A stretch of 50,056 nt of DNA from Nitriliruptoraceae bacterium (GCA_003563915.1 PWTE01000381.1:1-50056); one strand, 5' to 3'; positions 32,712-43,886 are shown, numbered from the stretch's first letter. Translations and numbers: made by a program. Notes: generated from the sequence alone by a model not told the origin.

Positions 32712-34258
32712 GGCGGTTCTCGGTCGCAGCCATCGCGGCGTTGGTCGTGGCCCTCTCGGCCTGGCGGCTCCTCGCCGCGACCGCCGGGCTGGAGGTCACG
32801 ACCGCGACGCTCGACGGGCTCCCGGTCACGGTGATGGCGCCGGTCGCCGTCGGGGACGACGCACCTGGGATCGTGGTGGCGCACGGGTTCGCGGGGTCTC
32901 GGCAGCTGATGCGCAGCTTCGGTGTGAGCCTCGCACGGCATGGGTACGTCGTCGGACTCCCCGATCTGGCGGGGCATGGGGCGAATGCGATGCCGCTCGA
33001 TCGCGAGGGTGACGTCCTGCGGGACGACGTCCTGCGCGTCCGTGAGTTGCTGGTCGAGCGGCATCGTGTGGCGGACACACGGGTGGTGATGCTCGGCCAC
33101 TCGATGGGATCGGGGGCGGTGATGCGCGCCGGCATCGAACGACCGGACGCCGTAGCAGGTGTCATCGCCGTCTCCCCGATCGATGCCGACGTGTCGGAAC
33201 AGCTGCCTCGGGACCTCCAACTGCTGGCCGGGTCGCTGGAGGGTCGCTTCGTCGCCAACGCGCAGGACCTGCTGGCGCGCGCGGGCGGTCCGGGTGGTAC
33301 GCCGGGGACCGACGGGACGGCTCGCCGCCTCGAGATCATCACCGGGGTCGAACACGTCACGATCCTGTTCAGCCCGCGTGCCCAGGCGACGGCCGCTGGG
33401 TGGGCCGACCGGGTCATCGGGCAGGACCCCGGCGACTTCCGGTCGGTGGGGTTGATCGGGTGGTGGCTGGCCGCGCTGCTGGGCGTGATCGCGTTGTGGC
33501 GGGCCGTGGTCCCGTCCCTCGCGCCCGTGCAGGGGCGGGCCGCGGAGGATGGGAAACCCTCGACGGATATCCGTTCAGATGTTCCAGATCTCCCGGAGAC
33601 GACCGGGGTGGCGGGGCGGCGGTCGGTCATCGGTGCGGTCGTCGGTGCGCTGGTGGCGACGGCCCTGTTGGCGGTCGTCGGTCGTCAGGTGGCGTTGGGC
33701 GGACTCGGCGGGATGCTGGTCGGCCCCGCGCTGATGTTGTGGTTCGCCCTGGCGGGACTCGCGTGGGGCTGGATCGTGACCGGCCAGCCGGGAGGAGCGG
33801 TGTCACGGGAGCTCGCACGGCCCACCGGCCGTGACGCGCTGGGGGTCGCCGTGCTGACCATCGTGCTCACCGCTGCCTTCGGCGCGTTGGCGCCACTCGC
33901 CTGGCTGGCCGCTGTCCCGGGACCGTCCCGGGCCCTGTACGTGCTGCCCTTCGCCGTCCTGATGCTGCCCTGGACGCTGCCGATGGCGGCCGGCCTGCAG
34001 GACCGGACCGGGTGGCGCACCGTCGGGTGGTGGGTCACCACCTCGACGGCCCTGCTGCTCGGCGTCGGAACCGCGGCGTTCGTGGTCCCGGGGATCGGCT
34101 TCGTCCTCCTGCTGCTCCCGCTGCTGCCGCCCTTGGTGGGGTTGCTGGTCGCGGTGCTCGCGCCCTGGGTGCGTCGTACCGGACAGGTGTGGGGAGCCGG
34201 CGTCGCGGCGGCGCTGTTCCTCGGCTGGATCACCGCGGTGCTGTTCCCCCTCAGCTGA
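32708..34258 (+). CDS. Alpha/beta hydrolase with C-terminal membrane domain
   Basis: A 516-residue protein; GTG 32708 overlaps the thioesterase stop. An N-terminal helix (residues 3-25) may anchor it or act as a signal. Residues about 30-245 are an alpha/beta hydrolase with oxyanion strand IVVAHGFAGSRQ, nucleophile Ser132 in GHSMGSG and a late His in ITGVEHVTILF. Residues about 255-515 carry roughly seven or eight hydrophobic helices. The link region (EDGKPSTDIRSDVPDLPE) is polar. Such a fusion is unusual; it suggests an enzyme acting at the membrane on lipids or peptides. The substrate is not known. Confidence 0.8.
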   Translation: MRRFSVAAIAALVVALSAWRLLAATAGLEVTTATLDGLPVTVMAPVAVGDDAPGIVVAHGFAGSRQLMRSFGVSLARHGYVVGLPDLAGHGANAMPLDREGDVLRDDVLRVRELLVERHRVADTRVVMLGHSMGSGAVMRAGIERPDAVAGVIAVSPIDADVSEQLPRDLQLLAGSLEGRFVANAQDLLARAGGPGGTPGTDGTARRLEIITGVEHVTILFSPRAQATAAGWADRVIGQDPGDFRSVGLIGWWLAALLGVIALWRAVVPSLAPVQGRAAEDGKPSTDIRSDVPDLPETTGVAGRRSVIGAVVGALVATALLAVVGRQVALGGLGGMLVGPALMLWFALAGLAWGWIVTGQPGGAVSRELARPTGRDALGVAVLTIVLTAAFGALAPLAWLAAVPGPSRALYVLPFAVLMLPWTLPMAAGLQDRTGWRTVGWWVTTSTALLLGVGTAAFVVPGIGFVLLLLPLLPPLVGLLVAVLAPWVRRTGQVWGAGVAAALFLGWITAVLFPLS

Positions 34259-34286
34259 CCGGTCCGGGACCCAAGGGCGCCGCGAC

Positions 34287-34292
34287 TATCGT
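34287..34292 (+). promoter_or_regulatory. Candidate -10 hexamer TATCGT
   Basis: TATCGT lies 24 nt before ATG 34317, which has GGGAGG upstream. Confidence 0.4.
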
Positions 34293-34316
34293 CACCGCTC
34301 CGAGACGGGAGGCGGT

Positions 34317-35120
34317 ATGGAACTGGCCGGCAAGGTGGCGCTCATCACGGGTGGTGGCAACGGGATCGGGGCCGCGATGGCGCGTCGGTTCGCTGTCGAG
34401 GGCATCGCGGGACTCCTGCTCGCCGACCTCGACGAGGTGGCGGTGACCGCTCTGGCTGCGGAGCTCACCGGAGCGGGAACGCCCACGGTCGGACGGCGCG
34501 TCGACGTGGCCGACCCCGAGCAGGTCGCGACGATGGTGCAGCACGCGCAACGCGAGCTCGGGCCGGTCGACGTGCTGTGTTCCAACGCCGGCATCGGGTC
34601 GGGCGAGGGACTGGAGGCCTCGCCCGAGACCTGGGACCGGGCATGGGACGTCAACGTGATGGCGCACGTGCACGCTGCACGGTGCGTCGTCCCCGGCATG
34701 GTGGAACGCGGCGAGGGCTACGTCCTCGCGACCTGCTCGGCAGCCGGACTCCTGACCATGGTGGGGGATGCGCCGTACAGCGTCTCGAAGCACGCGGCGG
34801 TGGCCTTCGCCGAGGGGTTGGCGGTGACCTACGGACCGAAGGGCGTTCGGGTCAGCGCGCTCTGCCCCCAGGGCGTCGACACCGCGCTGCTGCAGGGCGG
34901 CTTCGAGCAGGGGTCGCTCGCGACCCGGGTCGTGCGGGCCGCCGCCGACGTGTTGACCCCCGAGCAGGTCGCCGACGAGGTCGTCGCCGGGATGGCCGCC
35001 GAGCGGTTCCTGATCCTGCCGCACCCGGACGTCGCCGATCACCATCGCAACAAGGCGGCGGACCCTGACCGGTGGATCGGGGCGATGCAGCGCTTCGCCG
35101 CGATGGTCGCGGACGGCTGA
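34317..35120 (+). CDS. Short-chain dehydrogenase/reductase
   Basis: A 267-residue classical SDR. ATG 34317 has GGGAGG in position. Motifs: ALITGGGNGIG for the cofactor, NAGIGSGEG, the serine in CSAAGLL and YSVSKHA with catalytic Tyr and Lys. The sequence DLDEVAVTALA after the second strand starts with Asp, which favours NAD. It is a different subfamily from the SDR at 17871. Substrate unknown. Its TGA is followed at once by the TCA of the convergent sugar dehydrogenase (TGATCA, no gap). Confidence 0.9.
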   Translation: MELAGKVALITGGGNGIGAAMARRFAVEGIAGLLLADLDEVAVTALAAELTGAGTPTVGRRVDVADPEQVATMVQHAQRELGPVDVLCSNAGIGSGEGLEASPETWDRAWDVNVMAHVHAARCVVPGMVERGEGYVLATCSAAGLLTMVGDAPYSVSKHAAVAFAEGLAVTYGPKGVRVSALCPQGVDTALLQGGFEQGSLATRVVRAAADVLTPEQVADEVVAGMAAERFLILPHPDVADHHRNKAADPDRWIGAMQRFAAMVADG

Positions 35121-36416
35121 TCAGCGGATCGGGACGACCCTGAGCAGCGCCGATGCGCCCCAGTCGACGATCAGGATCTCACCGTCGTGGTCGGTCCCGA
35201 AGCTCGACGGTTGACGCAGCTCGAGCTCCTCGGTGCGGTCCACCACGTCGCTGATCTCCCCGTCGGCGTAGCGGAAGGTCTCCGCCAGGCCGCGGCACCA
35301 GTCCGCGTGGATGTAGTGGCCGTCGAGCTCGGGGATCGCCGTCCCGCGGTAGACGACCCCGCCGGTGATCGAGCAGTGACCGTCGTCATGGGTCAGCTCT
35401 CGGACCGGGTCGGTCAGCGGCCCCTCCGGCTCCCCGCCGTAGAACGCGCGTGTGCCTTCCAGGATCGGCCACCCGAAGTTCGACCCGGCGTCGGTGAGCG
35501 GGACGATGTTGATCTCCTCGATCGTCTCCTGGCCGACGTCGGCGATGTAGAGCAGTCCGTCGACCGGGTCGATCGTGAACCGCCAGGGGTTGCGCAGGCC
35601 GTAGTGGTAGACCTCCGGCGCACCTCCTCCGGCGACGAACGGGTTGTCGGTCGGGATCGCGTAGGGCTCGCCGGCGTCGACGTCCAGCCGCAGGATCGTC
35701 CCGAGCAGCGTCTCGGGATCCTGCCCGTTGACCGACGCCTGGGCGCCGTCACCGACGGAGACCCACAGCATCCCGTCCGGACCGAAGAGCAGCTTGCCCC
35801 CGTTGTGCCTGACCCGCTCCGGGTGCTTGTCGATCTCCAGCAGCACGGTTGCCGTCGTCGGGTCGATCGCGGACCCGTCGGACAGCACCTCGAAGCTCAC
35901 GAGGTGGTTGTCGTTGCCCGGCACGGAGTAGTAGGCGAAGACACGGCGGTCGTCCGGGAAGGCTGGATGGAAGGCGAACCCGAGCAGTCCCTGTTCGATG
36001 CTCCCCGTCTGGACGACCGCACGCACGTCCAGGAACGGTTCGTCCAGGATGGCACCGTCGGGGGAGACCGCGCGGACGAGGCCTCCGCGTTCCGCGACGA
36101 ACAGTCGGTCGTCCTCGGGCGTGACGGCGACCTCGAGCGGTTGGGAGAACCCCTCGGCCACCACCTCGACCTCCAGGCCCTGCAGCGGATCCAAGGGCTC
36201 GGGTTCGGGTTCGGGTTCCGCCGGCTCCTCCTGCGGTACGGGACCCTCGGGAGCGGGCTCCTCGGACGGCGGCTCCGGGTCACTGGCCGCGGGCTCCGCT
36301 GACGTCGGCTCCTCAGGAGTCTCGGCGGGGTCCTCGGAGGCGCAGGCGCTCAGCAGCAGCGAGGCCGCCGTGACCAGACCCGCGACCGTGACCCACCCTG
36401 GAGCCGGCCGCCTCAC
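35121..36416 (-). CDS. PQQ-dependent sugar dehydrogenase-like (GSDH) lipoprotein
   Basis: A 431-residue exported lipoprotein. GTG 36416 overlaps the upstream stop (GTGA). The signal peptide ends in the lipobox LLSAC (Cys near residue 25). A Pro/Glu-rich linker of about 50 residues precedes the glucose/sorbosone dehydrogenase propeller: [54 protein letters not shown] (catalytic His at its start), [10 protein letters not shown] and [10 protein letters not shown]. Soluble relatives oxidise aldoses with PQQ at the cell surface. Whether this one binds PQQ is not shown; no pqq synthesis genes are here. Confidence 0.88.
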   Translation of the reverse strand: MRRPAPGWVTVAGLVTAASLLLSACASEDPAETPEEPTSAEPAASDPEPPSEEPAPEGPVPQEEPAEPEPEPEPLDPLQGLEVEVVAEGFSQPLEVAVTPEDDRLFVAERGGLVRAVSPDGAILDEPFLDVRAVVQTGSIEQGLLGFAFHPAFPDDRRVFAYYSVPGNDNHLVSFEVLSDGSAIDPTTATVLLEIDKHPERVRHNGGKLLFGPDGMLWVSVGDGAQASVNGQDPETLLGTILRLDVDAGEPYAIPTDNPFVAGGGAPEVYHYGLRNPWRFTIDPVDGLLYIADVGQETIEEINIVPLTDAGSNFGWPILEGTRAFYGGEPEGPLTDPVRELTHDDGHCSITGGVVYRGTAIPELDGHYIHADWCRGLAETFRYADGEISDVVDRTEELELRQPSSFGTDHDGEILIVDWGASALLRVVPIR

Positions 36417-36736
36417 TGCGTGAGCCGCCGGTAGAGCGGCAAGGCCTCCAGCCAGCCTTCCGGGGCCCGCTCGCCCCCCTCGAGCGCACGGTAGAGCGCA
36501 TGTCGCTGCTGCTTCAGCCAGGCGAGCGCGGCGGAACGCTCGTCCGCGTTGAGGTCGTCGGTCTCGACCAGCGACCCTTCGTCGCCGTCCAGGAGGAAGC
36601 GCAGCCAGCTGGGGCGAAGGACCCAGGTGTCGGGGTCGTCGAGGAGTTCGCGGAGCCGCTCACGCTGAGGCTCGGTGAGGTTGCGGGGCACGGATCGTCG
36701 CGACCCCGGTTCGCGCGGTGGCATGGACTTGATCAT
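36413..36736 (-). CDS. Hypothetical protein, 107 residues
   Basis: A small soluble protein I do not recognise. ATG 36736 is chosen for GGAGG at 6-nt spacing. The N-terminal 15 residues are basic and Pro/Arg rich. Helical segments [37 protein letters not shown] and [22 protein letters not shown] follow, and it ends PLYRRLTQ. There are no cysteines, signal peptide or membrane helix. It overlaps the sugar dehydrogenase lipoprotein gene by GTGA, so the two are co-expressed, but no functional link is evident. Confidence 0.75.
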   Translation of the reverse strand: MIKSMPPREPGSRRSVPRNLTEPQRERLRELLDDPDTWVLRPSWLRFLLDGDEGSLVETDDLNADERSAALAWLKQQRHALYRALEGGERAPEGWLEALPLYRRLTQ

Positions 36737-36828
36737 CGCGTTCCTCCGGTGGTCGGCCGATCGGTCCTGCCACCAGTGAACCATCCTCACCGACCACCGA
36801 CCGGGTCGAGCCCGAACGACACGTCCCC

Positions 36829-36834
36829 TAGGCT
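36829..36834 (+). promoter_or_regulatory. Candidate -10 hexamer TAGGCT
   Basis: TAGGCT lies 70 nt upstream of ATG 36905 in the 168-nt divergent gap. Nothing else distinct is seen in this gap. Confidence 0.3.
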
Positions 36835-36904
36835 CGGAGGTGATGGGTCACCGCCGATCGCTGCGCCCACCCGCAGAAGCCACTCGACGGCCCAGGAGGA
36901 CCTC

Positions 36905-37879
36905 ATGAGCCAGGAGATGCCGTACCGGCGGCTCGGCCGTTCCGGTATCAAGGTCAGTGTGCTGAGCTTCGGGTCGTGGGTGACGTTCAAGAGCCAGTTG
37001 GACGTCGACCGCGCGATCGACTGCATGGCCGCCGCCTACGACGCCGGGGTGAACTTCTTCGACAACGCCGAGGCCTACGCCGGCGGTGAGTCCGAACGCA
37101 TCATGGGCGAAGCGATCAAGAAGCTCGGCTGGCCGCGCCACAGCTACCTCGTCTCCAGCAAGTACTTCTGGGGACTGCACGACGGCCCGAACAGCCGCCA
37201 CACCCTGAACCGCAAGTACCTGCTCGAAGCGATCGACGGCTCGCTCGAGCGCATGGGGCTCGAGCACCTCGACCTGATCTACTGCCACCGGGCCGACCCG
37301 GACACGCCGATCGAGGAGACGGTGCGCGCGATGTCCGACGCGATCGACCGCGGCAAGGCCCTGTACTGGGGGACCTCCGAGTGGACCGCCGACGAGATCC
37401 GGGCGGCGTGGGACGTCGCGGACCGCCACGGCTGGCACCAGCCGGTCGTCGAGCAGCCGCAGTACAACCTGTTCCACCGCGACCGCGTCGAGCAGGAGTA
37501 CGCCCGGCTGTACGAGGACATCGGGCTCGGCACCACGATCTGGTCGCCACTGGCGTCCGGCCTGCTGACCGGGAAGTACCTCGACGGCGTGCCGGAGGAC
37601 AGCCGTGCGGCACTGAAGGGGTACGACTGGCTGCGCAAGCACCTCACGGACGAGGAGGCGAACGCGAAGGTCCGCCAGCTCAAGGAGGTCGCCGACGACC
37701 TGGGTGTGACCCTCGCGCAGCTGTCGATCGCGTGGTGCGCCGCCAACCCCGACGTGTCCACGGTGATCACCGGGGCGTCCCGTGTGGAGCAGGTCAACGA
37801 CAACATGGGCGCTCTGGATGCGCTGGCGAAGCTGACCCCCGACGTCAAGGATCGGGTCGAGGGCATCTTCGCGGCCTGA
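36905..37879 (+). CDS. Aldo/keto reductase, KCNAB (AKR6)-like
   Basis: A 324-residue NADPH-dependent reductase. ATG 36905 has AGGAGG upstream. It resembles the voltage-gated potassium channel beta-subunit group: [35 protein letters not shown] (Asp53, Tyr58), the lysine in SSKYFWG and His in [35 protein letters not shown] and [13 protein letters not shown] are further hallmarks. It probably reduces aldehydes; there is no channel gene nearby. It converges on guaB1 with a candidate hairpin between. Confidence 0.93.
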   Translation: MSQEMPYRRLGRSGIKVSVLSFGSWVTFKSQLDVDRAIDCMAAAYDAGVNFFDNAEAYAGGESERIMGEAIKKLGWPRHSYLVSSKYFWGLHDGPNSRHTLNRKYLLEAIDGSLERMGLEHLDLIYCHRADPDTPIEETVRAMSDAIDRGKALYWGTSEWTADEIRAAWDVADRHGWHQPVVEQPQYNLFHRDRVEQEYARLYEDIGLGTTIWSPLASGLLTGKYLDGVPEDSRAALKGYDWLRKHLTDEEANAKVRQLKEVADDLGVTLAQLSIAWCAANPDVSTVITGASRVEQVNDNMGALDALAKLTPDVKDRVEGIFAA

Positions 37880-37903
37880 CCTCCGGATCGCTCCGGCGTC
37901 GGG

Positions 37904-37906
<3 letters not shown>
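37877..37906. terminator. Stem-loop between convergent genes
   Basis: The inner stem CCGGA/TCCGG (37883-37887 with 37892-37896, loop TCGC) sits inside outer arms TGACC (37877-37881) and GGTCA (37902-37906), which include both stop codons. It is a possible bidirectional terminator without a T-run. Confidence 0.4.
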
Positions 37907-40192
<2,286 letters not shown>

Positions 40193-40196
<4 letters not shown>

Positions 40197-40966
40197 CCGC
40201 ACCCGATCCCGCCCGCACCTCGTCGTCCTACCAGGCCGCGCGGCAGCAGCGCCGCCTGCGCTGGCGTCAGCTCACCGCGGAGTTCGTCGGGACCGCCTTC
40301 CTGCTCGCTGCGGTCGTCGGGTCCGGCATCGTCACCCAGCAGGACGGGCCGGCGTCGGCCCAGCTGTTCCAGCACGCGGTGACGGTCGGGGTCGCACTCA
40401 CGGCGCTGATCCTGACCTTCGGTCCGGTCTCCGGTGCCCACTTCAACCCGGTCGTGACCGTCGCCGATGCGTGGTTCGGCGGGATGCGCTGGTCGCGGGC
40501 GGGGGCGTACGTGGTGGCGCAGGTCACCGGCGGGATCGCGGGCACGATCGTGACCAACGCCACCTTCGGGTTCGCGGCCGTGCAGGTCGCCACCGTCGAG
40601 CGCGTCGGACCCGGGCAGGTCGGCGGCGAGGTCATCGCGACGGCCGGCCTGATACTGGTCATCTTCGGGCTCGTGCGTTCCGAAGGTGGACGGGTGGTTG
40701 CGGGCGCCGTCGGCGCCTACATCGCCGCGGCGATCTACTTCACCGCCTCCGCGTCCTTCGCGAACCCGGCGGTCACCCTCGCTCGGCTGCTCACCGACAC
40801 CTTTACGGGCATCGCGCCGGTGCACGTACCCGGGTTCCTCGCCGGCCAGCTGGCCGGGATGGTGCTCGCGATCGCCCTGGTCGCGTTCCTCTACGACCCC
40901 GATCCGCAGGACGCGGCCGACGTCGTCGTCCCACACACCGTTCCGACCGGCCATGCTGATGGCTGA
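40193..40966 (+). CDS. MIP/aquaglyceroporin family channel of the ars operon
   Basis: A 257-residue channel with six hydrophobic helices and two half-helices. GTG 40193 overlaps the regulator stop (GTGA). The second pore motif is canonical (FANPAVTLAR). The first is GAHFNPVVT, with Val in place of Ala in NPA. MIP channels next to arsC (AqpS type) release the arsenite made by arsenate reduction down its gradient, in place of an ArsB or Acr3 pump; none of the latter is seen here. The N-terminal 25 residues are a basic cytoplasmic tail. Confidence 0.9.
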
Positions 40967-40976
40967 GGAGACCCCG

Positions 40977-41393
40977 ATGTCCGACCGTCCTGCTGTGCTG
41001 TTCCTGTGCGTCCACAACGCCGGCCGTTCCCAGATGGCCAGCGGCTTGCTCCGCCACCTCGCTGGCGATCGCGTCCAGGTGTTCTCCGGTGGCTCCGAAC
41101 CCGCCGACCAGGTGAACCCCGCAGCGGTGGCGGCGATGGCGGAGAAGGGCATCGACATCGCCGACCAGCAGCCCCAGCGCTGGAGCGACAGCGACCTCGA
41201 ACAGGCCGACGTCATCGTGACGATGGGGTGCGGGGACACCTGCCCGGTCCTGCCGGGCAAGCGCTACGTCGACTGGCCGCTCGATGATCCTGCTGGTCAA
41301 GGGGTCGAGGCGGTGCGGCCGATCCGCGACGAGATCGAGAGCAAGGTCCGTGGTCTCATGACCGAGCTCGGGGTCGAGCCTACGGACGGCTGA
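40977..41393 (+). CDS. arsC: Arsenate reductase, LMW-phosphatase type
   Basis: A 138-residue enzyme reducing arsenate to arsenite. ATG 40977 is chosen for GAGGAG at 6-nt spacing; upstream ATGs at 40953 and 40959 lack one. The active-site loop is CVHNAGRS (Cys11, Arg17). A second pair, Cys85 and Cys89 in GCGDTCPV, and WPLDDP (general acid Asp) complete the reductase signature. The length suits the thioredoxin- or mycothiol-coupled LMW-PTPase class. The product arsenite would leave by the neighbouring channel. Its 3' end overlaps the DUF4126 gene by 14 nt on the other strand. Confidence 0.93.
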   Translation: MSDRPAVLFLCVHNAGRSQMASGLLRHLAGDRVQVFSGGSEPADQVNPAAVAAMAEKGIDIADQQPQRWSDSDLEQADVIVTMGCGDTCPVLPGKRYVDWPLDDPAGQGVEAVRPIRDEIESKVRGLMTELGVEPTDG

Positions 41394-42006
41394 CCTTCGG
41401 CGGTGGGGGTGGACCGCCGCCGCGTCGTTCGGCACGTCTGGCCTGGAGCCGTCGCCGCCCCCGTCGGGCCAACGAGACCAGCATGAGTGCCAGGGCGGTA
41501 CCGGCGACGAGCAGGACGGCGACGGCGACGATCGCCAGGATCGGTGCGATCACCGCGAGCACCAGGACCCCGACCACCAAGCTGTCCTCCGCGATGCTCG
41601 CGACGATGTTGCTGACGGGCTCGGGTGACGCGTTGATCGCGGCCCGAGCGGTGGCTTTGGCGAGGTGGCTCGCGAGCGCCAGTCCGGCCGAGGTCAGCGC
41701 CGCGGTGATCTGCTCGGCGCCGGGGGCGTCCCCACCCAGGGCGTAGCCGACCATCGCGGCGCCGAGAGGTCGTATGGCCGTGTGGACCACGTCCCACGCC
41801 GAGTCGAGCAGCGGGATCTTGTCGGCCACGAACTCGAGCGCCGTCAGCACGATCGCGGCGATCAGCACGTCGTTGCGCAGGAACAGCTCCGGGACGTCCA
41901 GCAGTCCCAGCCGGCCCGCCCCGCTCAGGAGGGTCACGACCAGGTAGAGGTTCACGCCGGACGCCCACCCGGAGCCGGCGACCAGCCCCCAGACCGCGAG
42001 ATCCAT
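41380..42006 (-). CDS. DUF4126 family membrane protein
   Basis: A 208-residue protein. ATG 42006 gives the family-typical start MDLAVWGLVAGSGWASGVN. DUF4126 members have about four to five helices; here GVNLYLVVTLLSG, VLIAAIVLTALEFVADKIP, AAMVGYALGGDA and VVGVLVLAVIAPILAIVAVAVLL are visible. The acidic/polar DKIPLLDSAWDVVHTAIRP loop is well kept. The C-terminus is basic and proline rich. Function unknown; it is possibly a small transporter-like bundle. It converges on arsC with a 14-nt overlap, so it is not part of the ars operon. Confidence 0.8.
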   Translation of the reverse strand: MDLAVWGLVAGSGWASGVNLYLVVTLLSGAGRLGLLDVPELFLRNDVLIAAIVLTALEFVADKIPLLDSAWDVVHTAIRPLGAAMVGYALGGDAPGAEQITAALTSAGLALASHLAKATARAAINASPEPVSNIVASIAEDSLVVGVLVLAVIAPILAIVAVAVLLVAGTALALMLVSLARRGRRRLQARRAERRGGGPPPPPKVSRP

Positions 42007-42042
42007 CGGCCCGACGACCCCCTCGTGATGCGTGACCAGAGA

Positions 42043-42048
42043 ACCGTA
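42043..42048 (-). promoter_or_regulatory. Candidate -10 hexamer TACGGT (minus strand)
   Basis: On the minus strand TACGGT lies 36 nt upstream of the DUF4126 start. Confidence 0.38.
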
Positions 42049-42080
42049 GGCCGTCGGCGCAGGGAGCGCAGCCCTCCGGA

Positions 42081-43430
42081 TCAGCTCACGTCGGTCAGTC
42101 CGTCGGCCAGGTCGAGCCACAGCTGGGTGGACAGCCCCAGTGATGCGACGTCGATGCGCTCATCGTGTCCGTGGAACCGTGAGGCGAACTCCGGCAGCGT
42201 GATGGCGCCGCTGTACAGCCCGGCGCCGTAGGCGGGGACACCGCGGTCGCGGAAGAACGCCGCGTCGGTCCCGCCGACGATCGTCCAGGGCATGACCTCG
42301 GCTCCCGGGTGGGCTGCCTCGGCCCGGCGTCGTAGCAGCTCGAACATCGGGGTGTCGGCGGACGAGGCGGACGCGGGTCGTGTGGTGGTCAGCGACTCGA
42401 CGTCGACCTTGTGGAGCAGGTCCGGACCGATCGCCTCGGCCAGCATCGCCTCGACGTCGTGCTCAGCGACCCCGGGCACCGTCCGGATGTCGACCTCGAG
42501 TTCGACGCGGTCGGGGATGATGTTGGTCTTGTTCCCGCCAGCGACGACGTTCGGGGAGAAGGTCGTGTGGGTGACGGCGTGGCAGTAGCGGGCCAGGGTG
42601 GGGTCGAGGTCGCCCAGCGCGGCCCCGATCGTGTCGGGATCGAGCAGGCGCTTCCGTAGATCGTCGTCGATCGGCAGCGTCCGTACCCATGCGCGCCAGC
42701 GATCGTCGAGCCGAGCGGTCGGGAGGTAGGCGGCCAGGCGACGGACCACCTCGGACGCGGTGACCAGCGCGTTGTCCGTTCCGAAGGGCATGGATCCGTG
42801 GCTGGGGGGGCCGTGGACGATCAGCTTGCGCCAGCCGATGCCCTTCTCGGCGGTCGCCATGACGAGCTTGCGGCCGTCCGGGGTGTCGAACGGGATACCC
42901 CCACTCTCGGTCAGCACGTAGTCGCATGCGACCTGGTCCCACGCATGCTGGGTGATCCAGTCCGCGCCCCAGACGCCCCCAGCCTCCTCGTCGGCGACGC
43001 CGAGGAACCTGACGGTGACGGCCGGCGGCTCCGGCCGTCGATGCAACTCCCGGATCGCCACCGCCATCGATGCGGTCAGGTTCAACATGTCGACCGCGCC
43101 GCGCCCCCAGACCTCATCGTCGATCAGTTCGCCACCGAACGGATCGTGTCGCCACTCGTCGGGAGTGACGGGGACGACGTCCGTGTGGCCCATCAGCAGG
43201 ATGCTGGGCGCGTCGGGATCGCGGCCCTCGACGGTCGCGAGGATCGAACGACGACCGGGTAGCGGCTCGAAGTGTTGGCGTGGCAGCCCGTCCAGCGCGT
43301 CGTCCAGCAGGTCGGCGTTACGGACCTCCTGGCCGGAGGCGGTCGTGCCATCGTTGACGCACGCGTTGCGGATCAGCGCTTGGAGCAGCTCGACGGTCTC
43401 GCCGGTGAGACGGGGGTCCTGCGCGGTCAT
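42081..43430 (-). CDS. M20 family metallopeptidase (ArgE/DapE/carboxypeptidase type)
   Basis: A 449-residue zinc hydrolase. ATG 43430 lies 1 nt after the stop of the upstream gene, so it is translationally coupled. Metal ligands and catalytic residues are visible: LLMGHTDVVPV, GRGAVDMLN, the Glu pair in GVADEEAGGVWG, LTESGG, and the C-terminal His in FHGHDERID. The lid/dimerisation domain lies between (GPPSHGSMPFGTDNALV). M20 enzymes cleave N-acyl or dipeptide bonds with a free carboxylate. This one resembles the longer aminoacylase/carboxypeptidase group; the substrate is open. Confidence 0.92.
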   Translation of the reverse strand: MTAQDPRLTGETVELLQALIRNACVNDGTTASGQEVRNADLLDDALDGLPRQHFEPLPGRRSILATVEGRDPDAPSILLMGHTDVVPVTPDEWRHDPFGGELIDDEVWGRGAVDMLNLTASMAVAIRELHRRPEPPAVTVRFLGVADEEAGGVWGADWITQHAWDQVACDYVLTESGGIPFDTPDGRKLVMATAEKGIGWRKLIVHGPPSHGSMPFGTDNALVTASEVVRRLAAYLPTARLDDRWRAWVRTLPIDDDLRKRLLDPDTIGAALGDLDPTLARYCHAVTHTTFSPNVVAGGNKTNIIPDRVELEVDIRTVPGVAEHDVEAMLAEAIGPDLLHKVDVESLTTTRPASASSADTPMFELLRRRAEAAHPGAEVMPWTIVGGTDAAFFRDRGVPAYGAGLYSGAITLPEFASRFHGHDERIDVASLGLSTQLWLDLADGLTDVS

Positions 43431-43431
43431 C

Positions 43432-43788
43432 TCAGCGTTGACCCGTGACGGTCTCCAGGCCCCACGCGACCAGGGACACGATGATGGCGGCGGCCAGGGT
43501 CCAGCCGAAGCCCTGACTCGACAGGCCCAGGTCGAACTGCTCCGCGAGCCAGATCACGATCGAGAGCACGACCGCGTTGATCACCAGCAGGAACAGTCCG
43601 AGCGTCAGCAGGATCGCTGGCAAGGCGAGGACCTTCAGGATCGGACGCACCACGGCGTTGACGACCCCCAGGAACAGGGCGATGACCAGCAGCGCGGGGA
43701 TGGTCCCATCGAACTCGAGACCGTCGAGCAGCACCACCGCGACGTACAGCGCCGCTGCGGTGATCAGGGTCTTGAGCACGATGCCCAG
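43432..43788 (-). CDS. Phage holin family IV-type (DUF family Phage_holin_4_2) membrane protein, likely CTG start
   Basis: A 118-residue membrane protein with four hydrophobic helices (LITAAALYVAVVLL, IPALLVIALFLGVVNAVV, ILLTLGLFLLVINAVVLS and WTLAAAIIVSLVAWGL). GTG 43779 has no ribosome binding site. CTG 43788 has a perfect AGGAGG 6 nt upstream and gives LGIVLKTLI, which matches the MG(I/F)LLRLL start usual in the family. These chromosomal proteins are not phage remnants; their role in the membrane is unknown. It is coupled to the M20 gene downstream and divergent from hrpB. Confidence 0.85.
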   Translation of the reverse strand: MGIVLKTLITAAALYVAVVLLDGLEFDGTIPALLVIALFLGVVNAVVRPILKVLALPAILLTLGLFLLVINAVVLSIVIWLAEQFDLGLSSQGFGWTLAAAIIVSLVAWGLETVTGQR

Positions 43789-43814
43789 GGGAGGCCTCCT
43801 GCCACGGTCGCCGT

Positions 43815-43820
43815 ACGGTA
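43815..43820 (-). promoter_or_regulatory. Candidate -10 hexamer TACCGT (minus strand)
   Basis: On the minus strand TACCGT lies 26 nt upstream of CTG 43788, the normal spacing for leadered genes here. This supports the CTG start. Confidence 0.42.
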
Positions 43821-43841
43821 GCCGGTGTCGGCCCGCTCCTG

Positions 43842-43851
43842 CGCGTACGCG
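43842..43851. repeat. 10-bp palindrome in divergent gap
   Basis: CGCGTACGCG is a perfect palindrome between the divergent -10 hexamers of the holin-family gene and hrpB. It is a possible operator, but no regulator is known. Confidence 0.25.
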
Positions 43852-43873
43852 TAGGTGGCCAGGTGACCGGGAC

Positions 43874-43879
43874 TACCGT
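43874..43879 (+). promoter_or_regulatory. Candidate -10 hexamer TACCGT, leaderless gene
   Basis: TACCGT ends 7 nt before ATG 43887, which has no convincing Shine-Dalgarno. This fits a leaderless hrpB transcript. Confidence 0.45.
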
Positions 43880-43886
43880 GCGGGGT

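Noticed and set aside
43432-43788. Prophage remnant suggested by the holin-like protein
   Set aside because: The family is common on actinobacterial chromosomes, and no other phage gene, integrase or attachment site is nearby.
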